A stretch of 24,971 bases of DNA from Phocaeicola_A sp964580305 (GCA_964580305.1 CAZOKL010000028.1:1-24971); one strand, 5' to 3'. Shown: positions 6,581 through 14,519, counted from the stretch's first letter. Made by a program: numbers and translations. Notes: a model not told the origin generated them from the sequence alone.

Positions 6581-9500
6581 ATGAAAAACAGTACATCTAC
6601 ATGCGTGAAAAGCGCATGGACGAGGAAGATATTCCTCCTAATGATGGTATGGGGAATGTCACTCTTCGCTTTTGCACAAAGCACAGTCACAGGAACGGTT
6701 GTCGACACTTCCGGACAACCAATTATCGGAGCCAGCGTGTTGGTAAAAGGCAGTAAAACGGGAGTCATTACCGACGTAAATGGCAGCTTCACAATTACCC
6801 CTCCCCACGAAAAATCCACACTTGTCATCTCTTGTGTGGGGTATGTCACAGAAAGCATCAGTGCTAACAAATCTCCTCTGAAAGTAACCCTTCGGGAAGA
6901 CAATGAATTGCTGGATGAAGTCGTTGTCGTGGGCTACGGCACGATGAAAAAAAGCGACTTGACCGGTGCCAACACCCAACTGAAGAGTGATGCCATCACG
7001 GCCACCGTGTCAGCCAGCCCGCTGGAATCGTTGCAAGGAAAAGCTGCCGGTGTGTCTGTCATGACAAACAATAAAGTGGGCGAAGCTCCCACTATCCGCA
7101 TACGCGGCAGCGGCTCCATCAGCGCCAGCAACGACCCTCTCTATGTGGTTGACGGATTTCCTTTGATGGACGGCGACTTGAACGACATCAACCCTGCCGA
7201 CATTGAGTCGATAGAAATCTTGAAAGACGCATCCTCCACTGCCATTTATGGTTCACGTGGTGCCAACGGCGTCATCATGATTACCACCAAGAAAGGCTCA
7301 CAGGGACGGAACAACGTGAGCGTCAACGTCACCAGCGGCGTGCAGATGCGCAGCCGTCTGCAAAACCTCATCACGGGGCAGGACTTTATCAACTTCATGA
7401 ATGAGGGCTATGCCCGTCAAGGCATCACCCAGCCTTTCCCCAACGGTTACAGCGGTGACTTCTTCAACTGGGAGAAAGCCATCATCCAATCTTCGTCTTT
7501 CGTGCAAGACTATAATATCACATTTGACGGAGGCAACGAGCGCACCAACTACATGTTGTCAGCGGGTTTTTATGACCAGGACGGACTCATTGAGGGACAA
7601 AACTATAAAAAATACTCCGTGCACAACAACATCCAGCACAAGTTCAACAGTTGGCTGACGGTGGGCAGCAACATCCAGATAACTTATTCCACACTGAACG
7701 AACAGGAAAACAGAACCGGTGACTTGTTTCGCTACGGATGGCCCACGTATTCTCCTTACAACGAAGACGGGAGCTACAACATTCCGGTCGTGGACGGAAA
7801 TCCCTACAACCCGCTGGCCGACATAGACGCGACGACCGACCGCACGAAAAACATCCGCCTGCTGGGCAACTTCTTTGCCGAAATCCAGTTCAACAAACAG
7901 CTTTCGTTCAAAACACAGGTGGGCATCGACATGAAAAACTCACGCAACTATCAGTACGTCGCCTCCACATCGGCCAACAATTCCTATAAAGGAACTGAAG
8001 GAAGTGGCTCACACACTTGGTATAAGATGTATAGCAAACTGATGGACAACATCCTGACCTATCAGAACCAGTGGAACGAACACCGGCTGACCGTGACGGG
8101 TGTCTACTCCTATCAAGATTACAAGTATGAGGATATCGACCTCTCGGGCAGTAACTTTGCCAATGACGTGACCGGCGCCTGGAATATGGACCTTGCCGAC
8201 CTCAACACCGTGGAATACGGAACAGACGCCTACAGCAACCGGCTGATATCTTTCACCGGGCGCATAGCCTACGCCTTCAAAGACCGCTACATGCTGACGG
8301 CCACCGGACGCTATGACGGTTCGTCCCGCTTCGGAAAGAACAACAAATGGGGATTTTTCCCCTCTGTGGGTGCAGCCTGGCGTGTGTCTGAGGAGAGCTT
8401 CCTGTCCAATAATCCCGTGGTCACCGACTTGAAAATCCGTGCCAGCTGGGGCATCACCGGCAATCAAGAAATCGGCAACTACAACTCGCTGTCGCAACTA
8501 ATCTCCGACAACACCTATAATTATAATGACGGAACTTCCAGCGGCATCGTGACGGGTTATTATGAAACCATCGGCAATCCCGACCTGAAGTGGGAACGTA
8601 CAACCCAGTTTGACGTAGGCTTCGACCTCGTTTTGTGGAACCGGCTGAATGTCATCTTCGACTACTATACACGCATCACCAATGACTTGCTCTACGAAGT
8701 GCCCATCCCCACCACCTCCGGCTACACCAGCGTGCTCAGCAATGTGGGCAAGGTGGGAAACAAAGGTTTCGAACTGACCGTCGGAGGTGACATCGTCAAG
8801 ACACGTGACTTCACACTGACCGCCTCATTCAACCTGACACACAACGAGAACAAAATCAAAGAACTGTATGGCGACGTGACCTCCATCACCGTGCTCGACG
8901 GCAGCACCGGATTGGGACAAATCCTGCGCGTAGGCTATCCGGTCAACTCTGTATGGGCACGCCACTCACTCGGCATTATCAAGACTGAAGAACAACTGGA
9001 GGCTTACACAAGCGCAGTGTCGGGCGTGGCAGGTGCCGTAGGCGTTGGCAGTGAGATGTATGAAGATGTAAACGGCGACGGCAGCATCAACATCAATGAC
9101 TATACATGCCTCGGTTCCGTGGAACCCAAGTTCTACTATGGCATTAATCTCGGGGCCGAATACAAGAAGTTCAAAATCAACATCTATGGGCAAGGCGCCA
9201 GCAAATATGCCTCCATAACGGGTGCGGAAGACACTTCTGTAAACGGCACGGCATGGGCCATCGGCTATGAAAACATTGGCAACTACATGCTTTATGGCGA
9301 AAACCAGCTTCTGAACAACGTGCACATCCCGACACAGTATGCCTATAAGCGCATGTGGAGCGAGGATAATCCGAACGGCACGTTCCCCGCAGCCGGTGCC
9401 AAGGGAGTGTACTTGAGCGACCGCACCAACGGCGGCTGGAGGTACTTCATTCTGAAAAACATCCAGTTGAGCTATGACTTTACCGACCTGCTCAACATCA

Positions 9501-9643
9501 AGACGGTGAGAAACCTGGTGTTCAACGTGAACTTCCAGAACTTCGTAACATTTGCCAACCACAGAGGCTACAACCCGGAGAACGGTGACGTAAGTAACCC
9601 GTGGGCCAAATCTATTATCTTCAGTATCAACGCAAAATTCTAA
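6581..9643 (+). CDS. SusC-family TonB-dependent outer-membrane transporter (RagA/SusC)
   Basis: This 1020-residue protein has a signal peptide ending near FAFA-Q (residue 33), a carboxypeptidase-D-like beta-sandwich domain (about 34-105: VTGTVVDTSGQPIIGASVLVKG), a TonB box DEVVVVGYG at 112-120, a plug domain with IRIRGSGSISASNDPLYVVDG and SSTAIYGSRGANGVIMITTKKG, then a beta barrel ending in an aromatic/basic C-terminal strand (SIIFSINAKF). There is no STN domain between signal peptide and sandwich, so direct ECF-sigma/anti-sigma signalling through this transporter is unlikely. SusC proteins import oligosaccharides or peptides bound by their SusD lid. The susD partner starts 12 bp downstream. 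No glycoside hydrolase, SusE/F or regulator is attached, so the ligand cannot be assigned. Confidence 0.95.
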   Translation: MKNSTSTCVKSAWTRKIFLLMMVWGMSLFAFAQSTVTGTVVDTSGQPIIGASVLVKGSKTGVITDVNGSFTITPPHEKSTLVISCVGYVTESISANKSPLKVTLREDNELLDEVVVVGYGTMKKSDLTGANTQLKSDAITATVSASPLESLQGKAAGVSVMTNNKVGEAPTIRIRGSGSISASNDPLYVVDGFPLMDGDLNDINPADIESIEILKDASSTAIYGSRGANGVIMITTKKGSQGRNNVSVNVTSGVQMRSRLQNLITGQDFINFMNEGYARQGITQPFPNGYSGDFFNWEKAIIQSSSFVQDYNITFDGGNERTNYMLSAGFYDQDGLIEGQNYKKYSVHNNIQHKFNSWLTVGSNIQITYSTLNEQENRTGDLFRYGWPTYSPYNEDGSYNIPVVDGNPYNPLADIDATTDRTKNIRLLGNFFAEIQFNKQLSFKTQVGIDMKNSRNYQYVASTSANNSYKGTEGSGSHTWYKMYSKLMDNILTYQNQWNEHRLTVTGVYSYQDYKYEDIDLSGSNFANDVTGAWNMDLADLNTVEYGTDAYSNRLISFTGRIAYAFKDRYMLTATGRYDGSSRFGKNNKWGFFPSVGAAWRVSEESFLSNNPVVTDLKIRASWGITGNQEIGNYNSLSQLISDNTYNYNDGTSSGIVTGYYETIGNPDLKWERTTQFDVGFDLVLWNRLNVIFDYYTRITNDLLYEVPIPTTSGYTSVLSNVGKVGNKGFELTVGGDIVKTRDFTLTASFNLTHNENKIKELYGDVTSITVLDGSTGLGQILRVGYPVNSVWARHSLGIIKTEEQLEAYTSAVSGVAGAVGVGSEMYEDVNGDGSININDYTCLGSVEPKFYYGINLGAEYKKFKINIYGQGASKYASITGAEDTSVNGTAWAIGYENIGNYMLYGENQLLNNVHIPTQYAYKRMWSEDNPNGTFPAAGAKGVYLSDRTNGGWRYFILKNIQLSYDFTDLLNIKTVRNLVFNVNFQNFVTFANHRGYNPENGDVSNPWAKSIIFSINAKF

Positions 9644-9655
9644 ACCAAAAGCATC

Positions 9656-11269
9656 ATGAAAACAACACTGTTTAAACACATAGGATTCCCGACACTGCTC
9701 GCTGCCATGGCATTCAGCAGTTTGACGATAACCAGTTGCACAGACCTGGAGGAAACGCCCTATACCTTCATGGACCCTTCGCTATATTATCAGACCGAAG
9801 AGCAACTGCAAAGCGCACTCACCACCGTCTACAGTTCTTTCCGCAGGATGGCGGGCGACTATTATTACATCATGAAGCTTGAATGCAGCACAGACTTCGG
9901 GCAACCTGCCTACACCAAGGAAAACTGCAACGAAATCAATGCGTGGGTAAACGTCAACGACCCGAGCAACAGCTTCAAGAACACATGGTCACGTGCCTAT
10001 CAGACCATCAACCGTGCCAACATCGTACTGGCCCGCGGCGAGGAAATCGAAATGGACGACACCGAAAAGAGCCGCATCTATGCCCAGGCCCGCTTCCTGC
10101 GTGCCTACTCCTACTTCTACCTGGTGCGCCTGTTTGGCGGATGCGCCATCTCCGAGACCTACACCGAGGGCGTCACGGGGTTGGAACTGCCACGCAGCAC
10201 GGTTGACGAGGTCTACACACAAATCATCTCCGACCTGGAATGGTGTGAGACAAACGGCAATCTTCCCGAGAAAGGCGATGCCGACTATGACAACTGGCGC
10301 ATAACCCTCGGAGCCGTACAGGCATTGATGGGAGAAGTCTACCTGTTCCGGGCTTCCATGAACGACGACAACACGGAATACCTGACACTGGCCCGAGATT
10401 ACAGCAAGAAAGTCATCGACAGCCAGAAGTATGAACTCGTGGAGCCGTACACCGACTTGTGGTATTGGTTTAACGCCAACGCCAAGAACAACATCGAGTC
10501 CATCTTCGAACTGCAATATGCCCCCATTGAAGGCCAGTCCACCGACATGCACCGCCAGTTTGGCTTCGGCGAACTCAGCGACGCGGCCATCGGTTCCTAC
10601 ATGTATCACCGCTATAGCCCGGCGGCCTATCGCTATGAGGAATACAGCGACGATGACGTGCGTAAACAATGCTTCGTGACCGACATCACACTCAACAGCG
10701 GACACCGGTTACTCTATAAGCCGGAAGACAAGGGCATGTATGCCAAATTCAGTTCAGATGTGGCCCTGACTGAAACCCAATGGTGCACGACCGGCCCAGG
10801 CAATGCCAAGTATTATGACCGGCAGACCGACGCTTCCGTCATGCAGCCATGCACCAACTTTTACATCCTGCGCTACTCCGAGGTTTTGCTCAACTATGCA
10901 GAAGCCGCCAACAAATTGCAAGCCGGAGCAGGCATCGACGAGCTCAATGAAGTGCGTGCACGTGCCGGATTGACAGCACTCAGCGGGCTGAGCCAGGAGG
11001 CACTCGATGATTCCATCTTCGTGGAAAGGGGAAAAGAGTTCATCGGCGAAGGCAAAATCTATTATGACGAACTGCGCACCGACCGGCTGGGGAAACGCGT
11101 CTATGAGTTCGTCAACCGTGGTGTGGAAGAAGGCTATTACTTTTTCCAGGAACTGCAGTTCGTGCCCCAGAAAACATTCCTGTGGAAAATTCCTCAAAGC
11201 GACATGGATTCCAATTCGGCACTGGAACAAAACCCGGACAACGTGACTGACCCACGCTATCCGCTGTAA
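9656..11269 (+). CDS. SusD/RagB-family nutrient-binding outer-membrane lipoprotein
   Basis: This is a 537-residue surface lipoprotein. The signal peptide ends in the lipobox LTITSC with Cys28 as the lipid-bearing residue. Cys28 is followed by TDLEE, an acidic stretch compatible with the Bacteroidetes surface-export signal. Typical SusD features follow: TPYTFMDPSLYYQTEEQLQSAL, WSRAYQTINRANIVL, the TPR helix ARFLRAYSYFYLVRLFGG, LLNYAEAANK / LNEVRARAGL and the C-terminal QNPDNVTDPRYPL. The protein caps the SusC barrel and binds its ligand. It is the last gene of the transcript, since a terminator starts 34 bp after the stop. The absence of the usual downstream enzymes makes the target unknown. 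Ligands for this family include plant and host glycans and, for RagAB-type members, peptides. Confidence 0.95.
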   Translation: MKTTLFKHIGFPTLLAAMAFSSLTITSCTDLEETPYTFMDPSLYYQTEEQLQSALTTVYSSFRRMAGDYYYIMKLECSTDFGQPAYTKENCNEINAWVNVNDPSNSFKNTWSRAYQTINRANIVLARGEEIEMDDTEKSRIYAQARFLRAYSYFYLVRLFGGCAISETYTEGVTGLELPRSTVDEVYTQIISDLEWCETNGNLPEKGDADYDNWRITLGAVQALMGEVYLFRASMNDDNTEYLTLARDYSKKVIDSQKYELVEPYTDLWYWFNANAKNNIESIFELQYAPIEGQSTDMHRQFGFGELSDAAIGSYMYHRYSPAAYRYEEYSDDDVRKQCFVTDITLNSGHRLLYKPEDKGMYAKFSSDVALTETQWCTTGPGNAKYYDRQTDASVMQPCTNFYILRYSEVLLNYAEAANKLQAGAGIDELNEVRARAGLTALSGLSQEALDDSIFVERGKEFIGEGKIYYDELRTDRLGKRVYEFVNRGVEEGYYFFQELQFVPQKTFLWKIPQSDMDSNSALEQNPDNVTDPRYPL

Positions 11270-11302
11270 ATCAGCGATAAGCATACCGAATATGCCATAA
11301 AA

Positions 11303-11354
11303 AGGCTGTGCCGAAACAGCACTCACAAGCTCGTTTTGGCACAGCCTCTTTTTT
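11303..11354 (+). terminator. Terminator of the susC-susD transcript
   Basis: AGGCTGTGCCGAAAC (11303-11317) pairs with 11333-11347 over 15 positions (one G-T pair), with a 15-nt loop and a run of Ts at 11349-11354. Confidence 0.85.
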
Positions 11355-11361
11355 CGTGTGA

Positions 11362-11471
11362 AAATGCGACCATACGCCGTTGGAAATGCGACCGTATGTA
11401 GTTAAAACTACGACCGTATGTAGTTGAAACTGCGTATGGTCGCATTTTTAACTGCGTATAGACGCATTTTC
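11362..11471. repeat. Second 22-bp array: three direct units followed by two inverted units
   Basis: Five contiguous 22-bp units fill 110 bp. Direct units 11362-11383, 11384-11405 and 11406-11427 share CGACC starting at 11367, 11389 and 11411. Inverted units 11428-11449 and 11450-11471 carry the reverse complement (GGTCG at 11438; the variant AGACG at 11460), again exactly 22 apart. The unit core is ATGCGACCRTAYG followed by a GTAGTT-like tail. The reverse complement of the first inverted unit matches the first direct unit at about 20 of 22 positions, so the array can fold into a long imperfect hairpin. The middle unit also has internal AACTAC/GTAGTT symmetry. It is unrelated in sequence to the CCTTTCCG repeats but shares their period and their direct-then-inverted layout. 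Confidence 0.85.
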
Positions 11472-11510
11472 AACGGGGAGTACATCCGTTCTGAAACGGA
11501 CAGCATCTCA

Positions 11511-11560
11511 TAAAAAAACGGAAGCACATCCGGTTCCGACGGGATGCGCTTCCGTTTCTG
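11511..11560 (-). terminator. Terminator of the MscS-family gene
   Basis: AAACGGAAGC (11516-11525) pairs with 11548-11557, and the stem continues with ACATCC/GGATGC to 16 positions with one mismatch and a 10-nt loop. On the minus strand it is followed by a run of seven or more Ts. Confidence 0.8.
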
Positions 11561-11613
11561 AAGCGATGAGGTCGTGCCCAAGCAGAGGACTCTCTCAACG
11601 CGACTCTCACACG

Positions 11614-12462
11614 TCAGTCCTTTGCCTGATGCACAGTGAGTTGCGGGAAGGGGAAGCCGATGCCCTCCTTGTTGAAATTCTCATAGACGGTCTTGTTGAA
11701 GTCGAGATAAACACCCCAATAATCGTCTGCCTTCGTCCAAACCCTCACCTTAATGTCCACACTGCTTGCCGAAAGCGACGACAAGGCGACCATCGGGGCC
11801 GGCTCCTTCAGGATGCGGGTGTCGGCAGCAATCAAACGGTCCAGAACTGCCTTCACGCGCTCAAAGTCCGTCCCGTATTCCACGCCAAACTCCCATTCCA
11901 CCCGGCGTATCTCCTGCCGGCTGTAGTTGACGATTGCATTGCTGCTGAGCGTGCCATTCGGCACATAGATGACGCGGTTGTCGGACGTCACCAAGATGGT
12001 GTGGAAGATTTGAATCTCCTTCACCGTTCCGCTCACATCGCCCGTGGCGTCAATGAAGTCGCCCACCTTGAAAGGCTTGAACACCAGAATCACCAATCCA
12101 CCGGCAAAGTTGGACAGATTGCCGGAAAGTGCCACACCGACAGCCACGCCGGCAGATGCCAGCAACGCAGCCAGGCTGGTGGTCTCCACACCCAGCTTGC
12201 TGATAATGGCAAAGGCCAGCACCAGGTTTAAAAGGATGCTGAGCAGACTTTTGAGAAACGTCTGCACGCTCACTTCAAAATCACGCCTCACGAGAATCCG
12301 CGTCACCAGTTTCATGATTTGCCGGATGATGAAACGCCCGACGATGTAGATAATGATGGCCGCGAGGATGTTCTTCCCCGTCTCCAGGCTCCAATTAAGC
12401 AGTTTCTCGGCCACTTGTTCCACATTGACGGACGAAGCTGCATTTAATAATGTCAATAACAT
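11614..12462 (-). CDS. MscS-family small-conductance mechanosensitive channel
   Basis: This 282-residue inner-membrane protein is close to the size of E. coli MscS. It has three membrane helices, about 31-50, 68-90 and 97-127. The third is the pore helix with the small-residue pattern LASAGVAVGVALSGNLSNFAGG, followed by VFKPFKVGDFI, which opens the beta domain. PNGTLSSNAIVNYS and the C-terminal GIGFPFPQLTVH are further family marks. The channel opens under membrane tension to release solutes during osmotic downshift. It is transcribed as a single gene ending at its own terminator. No TAnnTTTG box was found before it. A GGAAGGA/TCCTTCC-type hairpin sequence lies 30-60 bp upstream of the ATG (about 12494-12526). 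Confidence 0.92.
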   Translation of the reverse strand: MLLTLLNAASSVNVEQVAEKLLNWSLETGKNILAAIIIYIVGRFIIRQIMKLVTRILVRRDFEVSVQTFLKSLLSILLNLVLAFAIISKLGVETTSLAALLASAGVAVGVALSGNLSNFAGGLVILVFKPFKVGDFIDATGDVSGTVKEIQIFHTILVTSDNRVIYVPNGTLSSNAIVNYSRQEIRRVEWEFGVEYGTDFERVKAVLDRLIAADTRILKEPAPMVALSSLSASSVDIKVRVWTKADDYWGVYLDFNKTVYENFNKEGIGFPFPQLTVHQAKD

Positions 12463-12538
12463 AAGTCTTCTTTACTGATTTTGAACGATAATTGGAAGGA
12501 GTCCGGGATGATTCCCCTTCCTTCCAGATAACACAAAA

Positions 12539-12582
12539 AAGGTTGAAAGAATAGAAGCTTCATTCCTAAATCTTCCAACCTT
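12539..12582 (-). terminator. Terminator of the rubrerythrin gene
   Basis: 12539-12550 pairs with 12571-12582 (AAGGTT...AACCTT, 12 positions, one mismatch). On the minus strand the hairpin is followed by T7. It starts 40 bp past the rubrerythrin stop. Confidence 0.75.
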
Positions 12583-12622
12583 ATTTTAACTGAGAACATT
12601 CACGTCGTTCTCTTCCTCCTCA

Positions 12623-13201
12623 TCAATAGTTTGTCGGTTTTACCTGAAAGTAAGCCTGCGGATGGAGGCATGCCGGACAAGTTTCCGGAGCTTCAGGCCC
12701 TTCGAAAATGAACCCGCAGTTGCGGCATTGCCAGATGACTGTCTCTTTCTTCTTGAAGACTTCATCATTTTCAATGTTGGCGAGCAATGCGCAATATCTC
12801 TCTTCGTGTCCCTTCTCGGCAACGGCGATGTTGCGATACATCTTGGCGATGGCAGGGAAACCTTCCTCATCTGCGATGTCGGCAAATTTCGGATAATCCA
12901 ATGTCCACTCCTCATGCTCTCCTTCTGCGGCAGCCTTCAGATTCTCAGCCGTCGTGCCAATGACACCGGCCGGATAGCAGGCTGTGATTTCCACCTTGCC
13001 ACCCTCAAGCCACTTGAACATGCGTTTGGCGTGCTCTTTTTCCTGTTCGGCCGTTTCGGTGAATATGGCTGCAATTTGTTCAAAACCTTCCTTCTTGGCA
13101 GCGCTGGCAAAATAAGTGTAGCGCATGCGTGCTTGTGATTCTCCTGCGAAAGAAATCATCAGATTCTTCTCCGTTTGTGTTCCTTTTAACGATTTTCCCA
13201 T
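12623..13201 (-). CDS. rbr: Rubrerythrin
   Basis: This 192-residue cytoplasmic protein has the classical two-domain layout. The N-terminal ferritin-like four-helix bundle carries the di-iron ligands in the motifs ESQARMRY, AEQEKEHAKRMF and EKGHEERY. A C-terminal rubredoxin-type domain has CRNCGFIFEG...CPACLHPQAYF, with all four iron-binding cysteines. Rubrerythrin reduces hydrogen peroxide and is part of the oxidative-stress defence of anaerobes, which fits an anaerobic gut organism. It is transcribed alone: a promoter box lies about 30 bp upstream and a terminator follows. Two small ferredoxin-like or Fur/PerR genes that sometimes accompany it are absent here. Confidence 0.95.
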   Translation of the reverse strand: MGKSLKGTQTEKNLMISFAGESQARMRYTYFASAAKKEGFEQIAAIFTETAEQEKEHAKRMFKWLEGGKVEITACYPAGVIGTTAENLKAAAEGEHEEWTLDYPKFADIADEEGFPAIAKMYRNIAVAEKGHEERYCALLANIENDEVFKKKETVIWQCRNCGFIFEGPEAPETCPACLHPQAYFQVKPTNY

Positions 13202-13231
13202 TGTTTTCTTCTTTTAAAATTAATAACGATG

Positions 13232-13239
13232 CAAAGATA
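13232..13239 (-). promoter_or_regulatory. -7 promoter box of rubrerythrin
   Basis: The minus strand reads TATCTTTG, a TAnnTTTG match, 30 bp before the ATG in an AT-rich region. No clear -33 element was found. Confidence 0.5.
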
Positions 13240-13307
13240 TAGAATTATTTCTAAATTTGTAATAATTACAAAGAAATATTCTTTCCTTGATAGTTAAATA
13301 AACAAAA

Positions 13308-13346
13308 GAGATGAACATCAACCCAAACATCGGTCAAGTTCATCTC
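13308..13346 (-). terminator. Terminator of the lpxA-family gene
   Basis: GAGATGAAC (13308-13316) pairs exactly with GTTCATCTC (13338-13346). On the minus strand the stem is followed by a T-rich tail (CTTTTGTTT-like). It lies 34 bp beyond the stop codon. Confidence 0.65.
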
Positions 13347-13379
13347 CTTTTCCTTAACTTGTAATCACCTGTTTATCAT

Positions 13380-14147
13380 TTACTTGATAATACCCATCTT
13401 GGATTCCTTGATGAACTTGATGATGTTCTGTATCTCCTTGCCCTGGGGTACTTGTTGCTCTACGCGGTAAAGGGCATCATCAATGGAAGTATTTGCATGA
13501 TAGATGATGCGGTAGGCATGAGCGATGTGCTTGATGATGGTCTCAGAGAAACCGCCCAGCTGCATCACCTTTGCGTTAACACTGTAGAACGTAGCCGGTT
13601 CATGTGCCACCACCACATAGGGAGGCACGTCATTGGAGAATCGACATCCTCCCTGGATGACAGCCCAATCGCCCACCCGGATGTGACCGGTCATGATGAC
13701 GGAAGAAGCCAAAATGGAGCAATCGCCCACAACGGAATGCCCGGCCACTTGCGATGCATTACCAATAATACAGCCATTGCCGATAGTGGCATCATGTGAA
13801 ATACGAACTGCCTGCATGATATAATTGTCATTGCCGATGACCGTTTCATGCCCGGGAGCAGAAGCACGGATGATGACAGCGTTTTCACGAATCACATTGT
13901 TGTCACCGATGCGGACGATGGTATCTTCACCCTTATGTTTAAAATCTTGGGGAGGAGTGCCTATTGTTGCACCATGATAAAATTTGTTATTGTTGCCAAT
14001 GCGGGAGCCTCCCATGATGCTCACATTGGGCATAATCACACAGTTGTCACCGATTTCCACGTTCTTATCAATATAGGCAAACGGATGAATGGTTACATTC
14101 TTTCCTATCTTTGCCGCGGGATCGACATAAGCTAACGAACTAATCAT
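13380..14147 (-). CDS. lpxA: Acyl-ACP--UDP-N-acetylglucosamine O-acyltransferase (LpxA family)
   Basis: This 255-residue cytoplasmic protein is built from left-handed beta-helix hexapeptide repeats (IGKNVTIHPFAYIDKNVEIGDNCVI...) followed by a short helical C-terminus (GFSETIIKHIAHAYRIIYH), the layout and length of LpxA. LpxA catalyses the first step of lipid A synthesis, 3-O-acylation of UDP-GlcNAc. The family marks PPQDFKHKGED and DVPPYVV are present. His118 in ISHDATIG aligns with the catalytic His125 of E. coli LpxA, but the position equivalent to E. coli His122 is Arg115. The gene stands alone with its own promoter box and terminator, away from lpxD and lpxC-fabZ. It could therefore be the only LpxA or an LpxA-like paralogue with another sugar nucleotide substrate. 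Confidence 0.82.
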   Translation of the reverse strand: MISSLAYVDPAAKIGKNVTIHPFAYIDKNVEIGDNCVIMPNVSIMGGSRIGNNNKFYHGATIGTPPQDFKHKGEDTIVRIGDNNVIRENAVIIRASAPGHETVIGNDNYIMQAVRISHDATIGNGCIIGNASQVAGHSVVGDCSILASSVIMTGHIRVGDWAVIQGGCRFSNDVPPYVVVAHEPATFYSVNAKVMQLGGFSETIIKHIAHAYRIIYHANTSIDDALYRVEQQVPQGKEIQNIIKFIKESKMGIIK

Positions 14148-14192
14148 AATATCTAACTTTAAAGGTTAATACTCACAGTTTAATATGCTTTA

Positions 14193-14200
14193 CAAAGCTA
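14193..14200 (-). promoter_or_regulatory. -7 promoter box of the lpxA-family gene
   Basis: The minus strand reads TAGCTTTG, matching TAnnTTTG, 45 bp upstream of the ATG. A GTTG stands about 20 bp further upstream as a possible -33 element. Confidence 0.5.
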
Positions 14201-14353
14201 TACAAAAAACGATTCATTAACAACTTTTTTAACTTAAATCGGTCATCAAGACACTTATTCAAGCCTGTTGCCGACTTTTTGACAGGCAGAGTGTTTTCCA
14301 GTCTGCACGGCAAGAACTGTCTGCACTCCCCCCCTCCTAAAGGGTAAGCCCGG

Positions 14354-14419
14354 ACGCCTTCCTTTCCGCTCCAGAGCGCCTTCCTTTCCGTGCTCGGGCG
14401 GAATAGAGGGCGCTCACGA
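14354..14419 (+). repeat. 22-bp modular repeat, copy C (2 units + inverted closing unit)
   Basis: Unit 1 (14354-14375) has head ACGCCTT; unit 2 (14376-14397) has head GCGCCTT; both carry core CCTTTCCG. The closing unit (14398-14419) has head GCGGAAT and core AGAGGGCG. Cores start at 14361, 14383 and 14405. The closing unit is nearly the reverse complement of the main unit, so 14374-14390 can pair with 14399-14415 (15 of 17 positions including one G-T), with an 8-nt loop. It points away from lpxA and toward the 3' end of the efflux operon, unlike copies A, B and D, which point toward gene starts. Confidence 0.85.
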
Positions 14420-14436
14420 ACAGGAATATGTCAAAA

Positions 14437-14477
14437 AAAGTCCGTCATTGAACACAAAAAGCTCAATAACGGACTTT
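14437..14477 (-). terminator. Terminator of the RND efflux operon
   Basis: AAAGTCCGT (14437-14445) pairs with 14469-14477, and ATTGA (14447-14451) with TCAAT (14463-14467). The loop is 11 nt, and T7-8 follows on the minus strand. It lies 42 bp beyond the stop of the outer-membrane factor gene. Confidence 0.85.
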
Positions 14478-14519
14478 CCATATACTTGCCTCACTTCTGA
14501 AGATTCTGTGACGTCATCA

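Larger units (their letters stand above)
11270..11613. other. Convergent intergenic region between susD and the MscS gene
   Basis: This 344-bp region lies between convergent genes. It holds the susD terminator, then the five-unit 22-bp array (11362-11471), a small hairpin TCCGTT-CTGA-AACGGA (11485-11500) and the MscS-gene terminator. I see no coding sequence in it. Confidence 0.7.
14148..14519. other. Intergenic region between the lpxA-family gene and the efflux operon
   Basis: This 372-bp spacer contains the lpxA promoter box, an AT-rich stretch, a pyrimidine run around 14327-14337, copy C of the 22-bp modular repeat (14354-14419) and the efflux operon terminator (14437-14477). No coding sequence is supported. 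Confidence 0.7.

Noticed and set aside
11362..11471. CRISPR array
   Set aside because: The 22-bp units are contiguous with no spacers between them, two are inverted, and there are no cas genes nearby.
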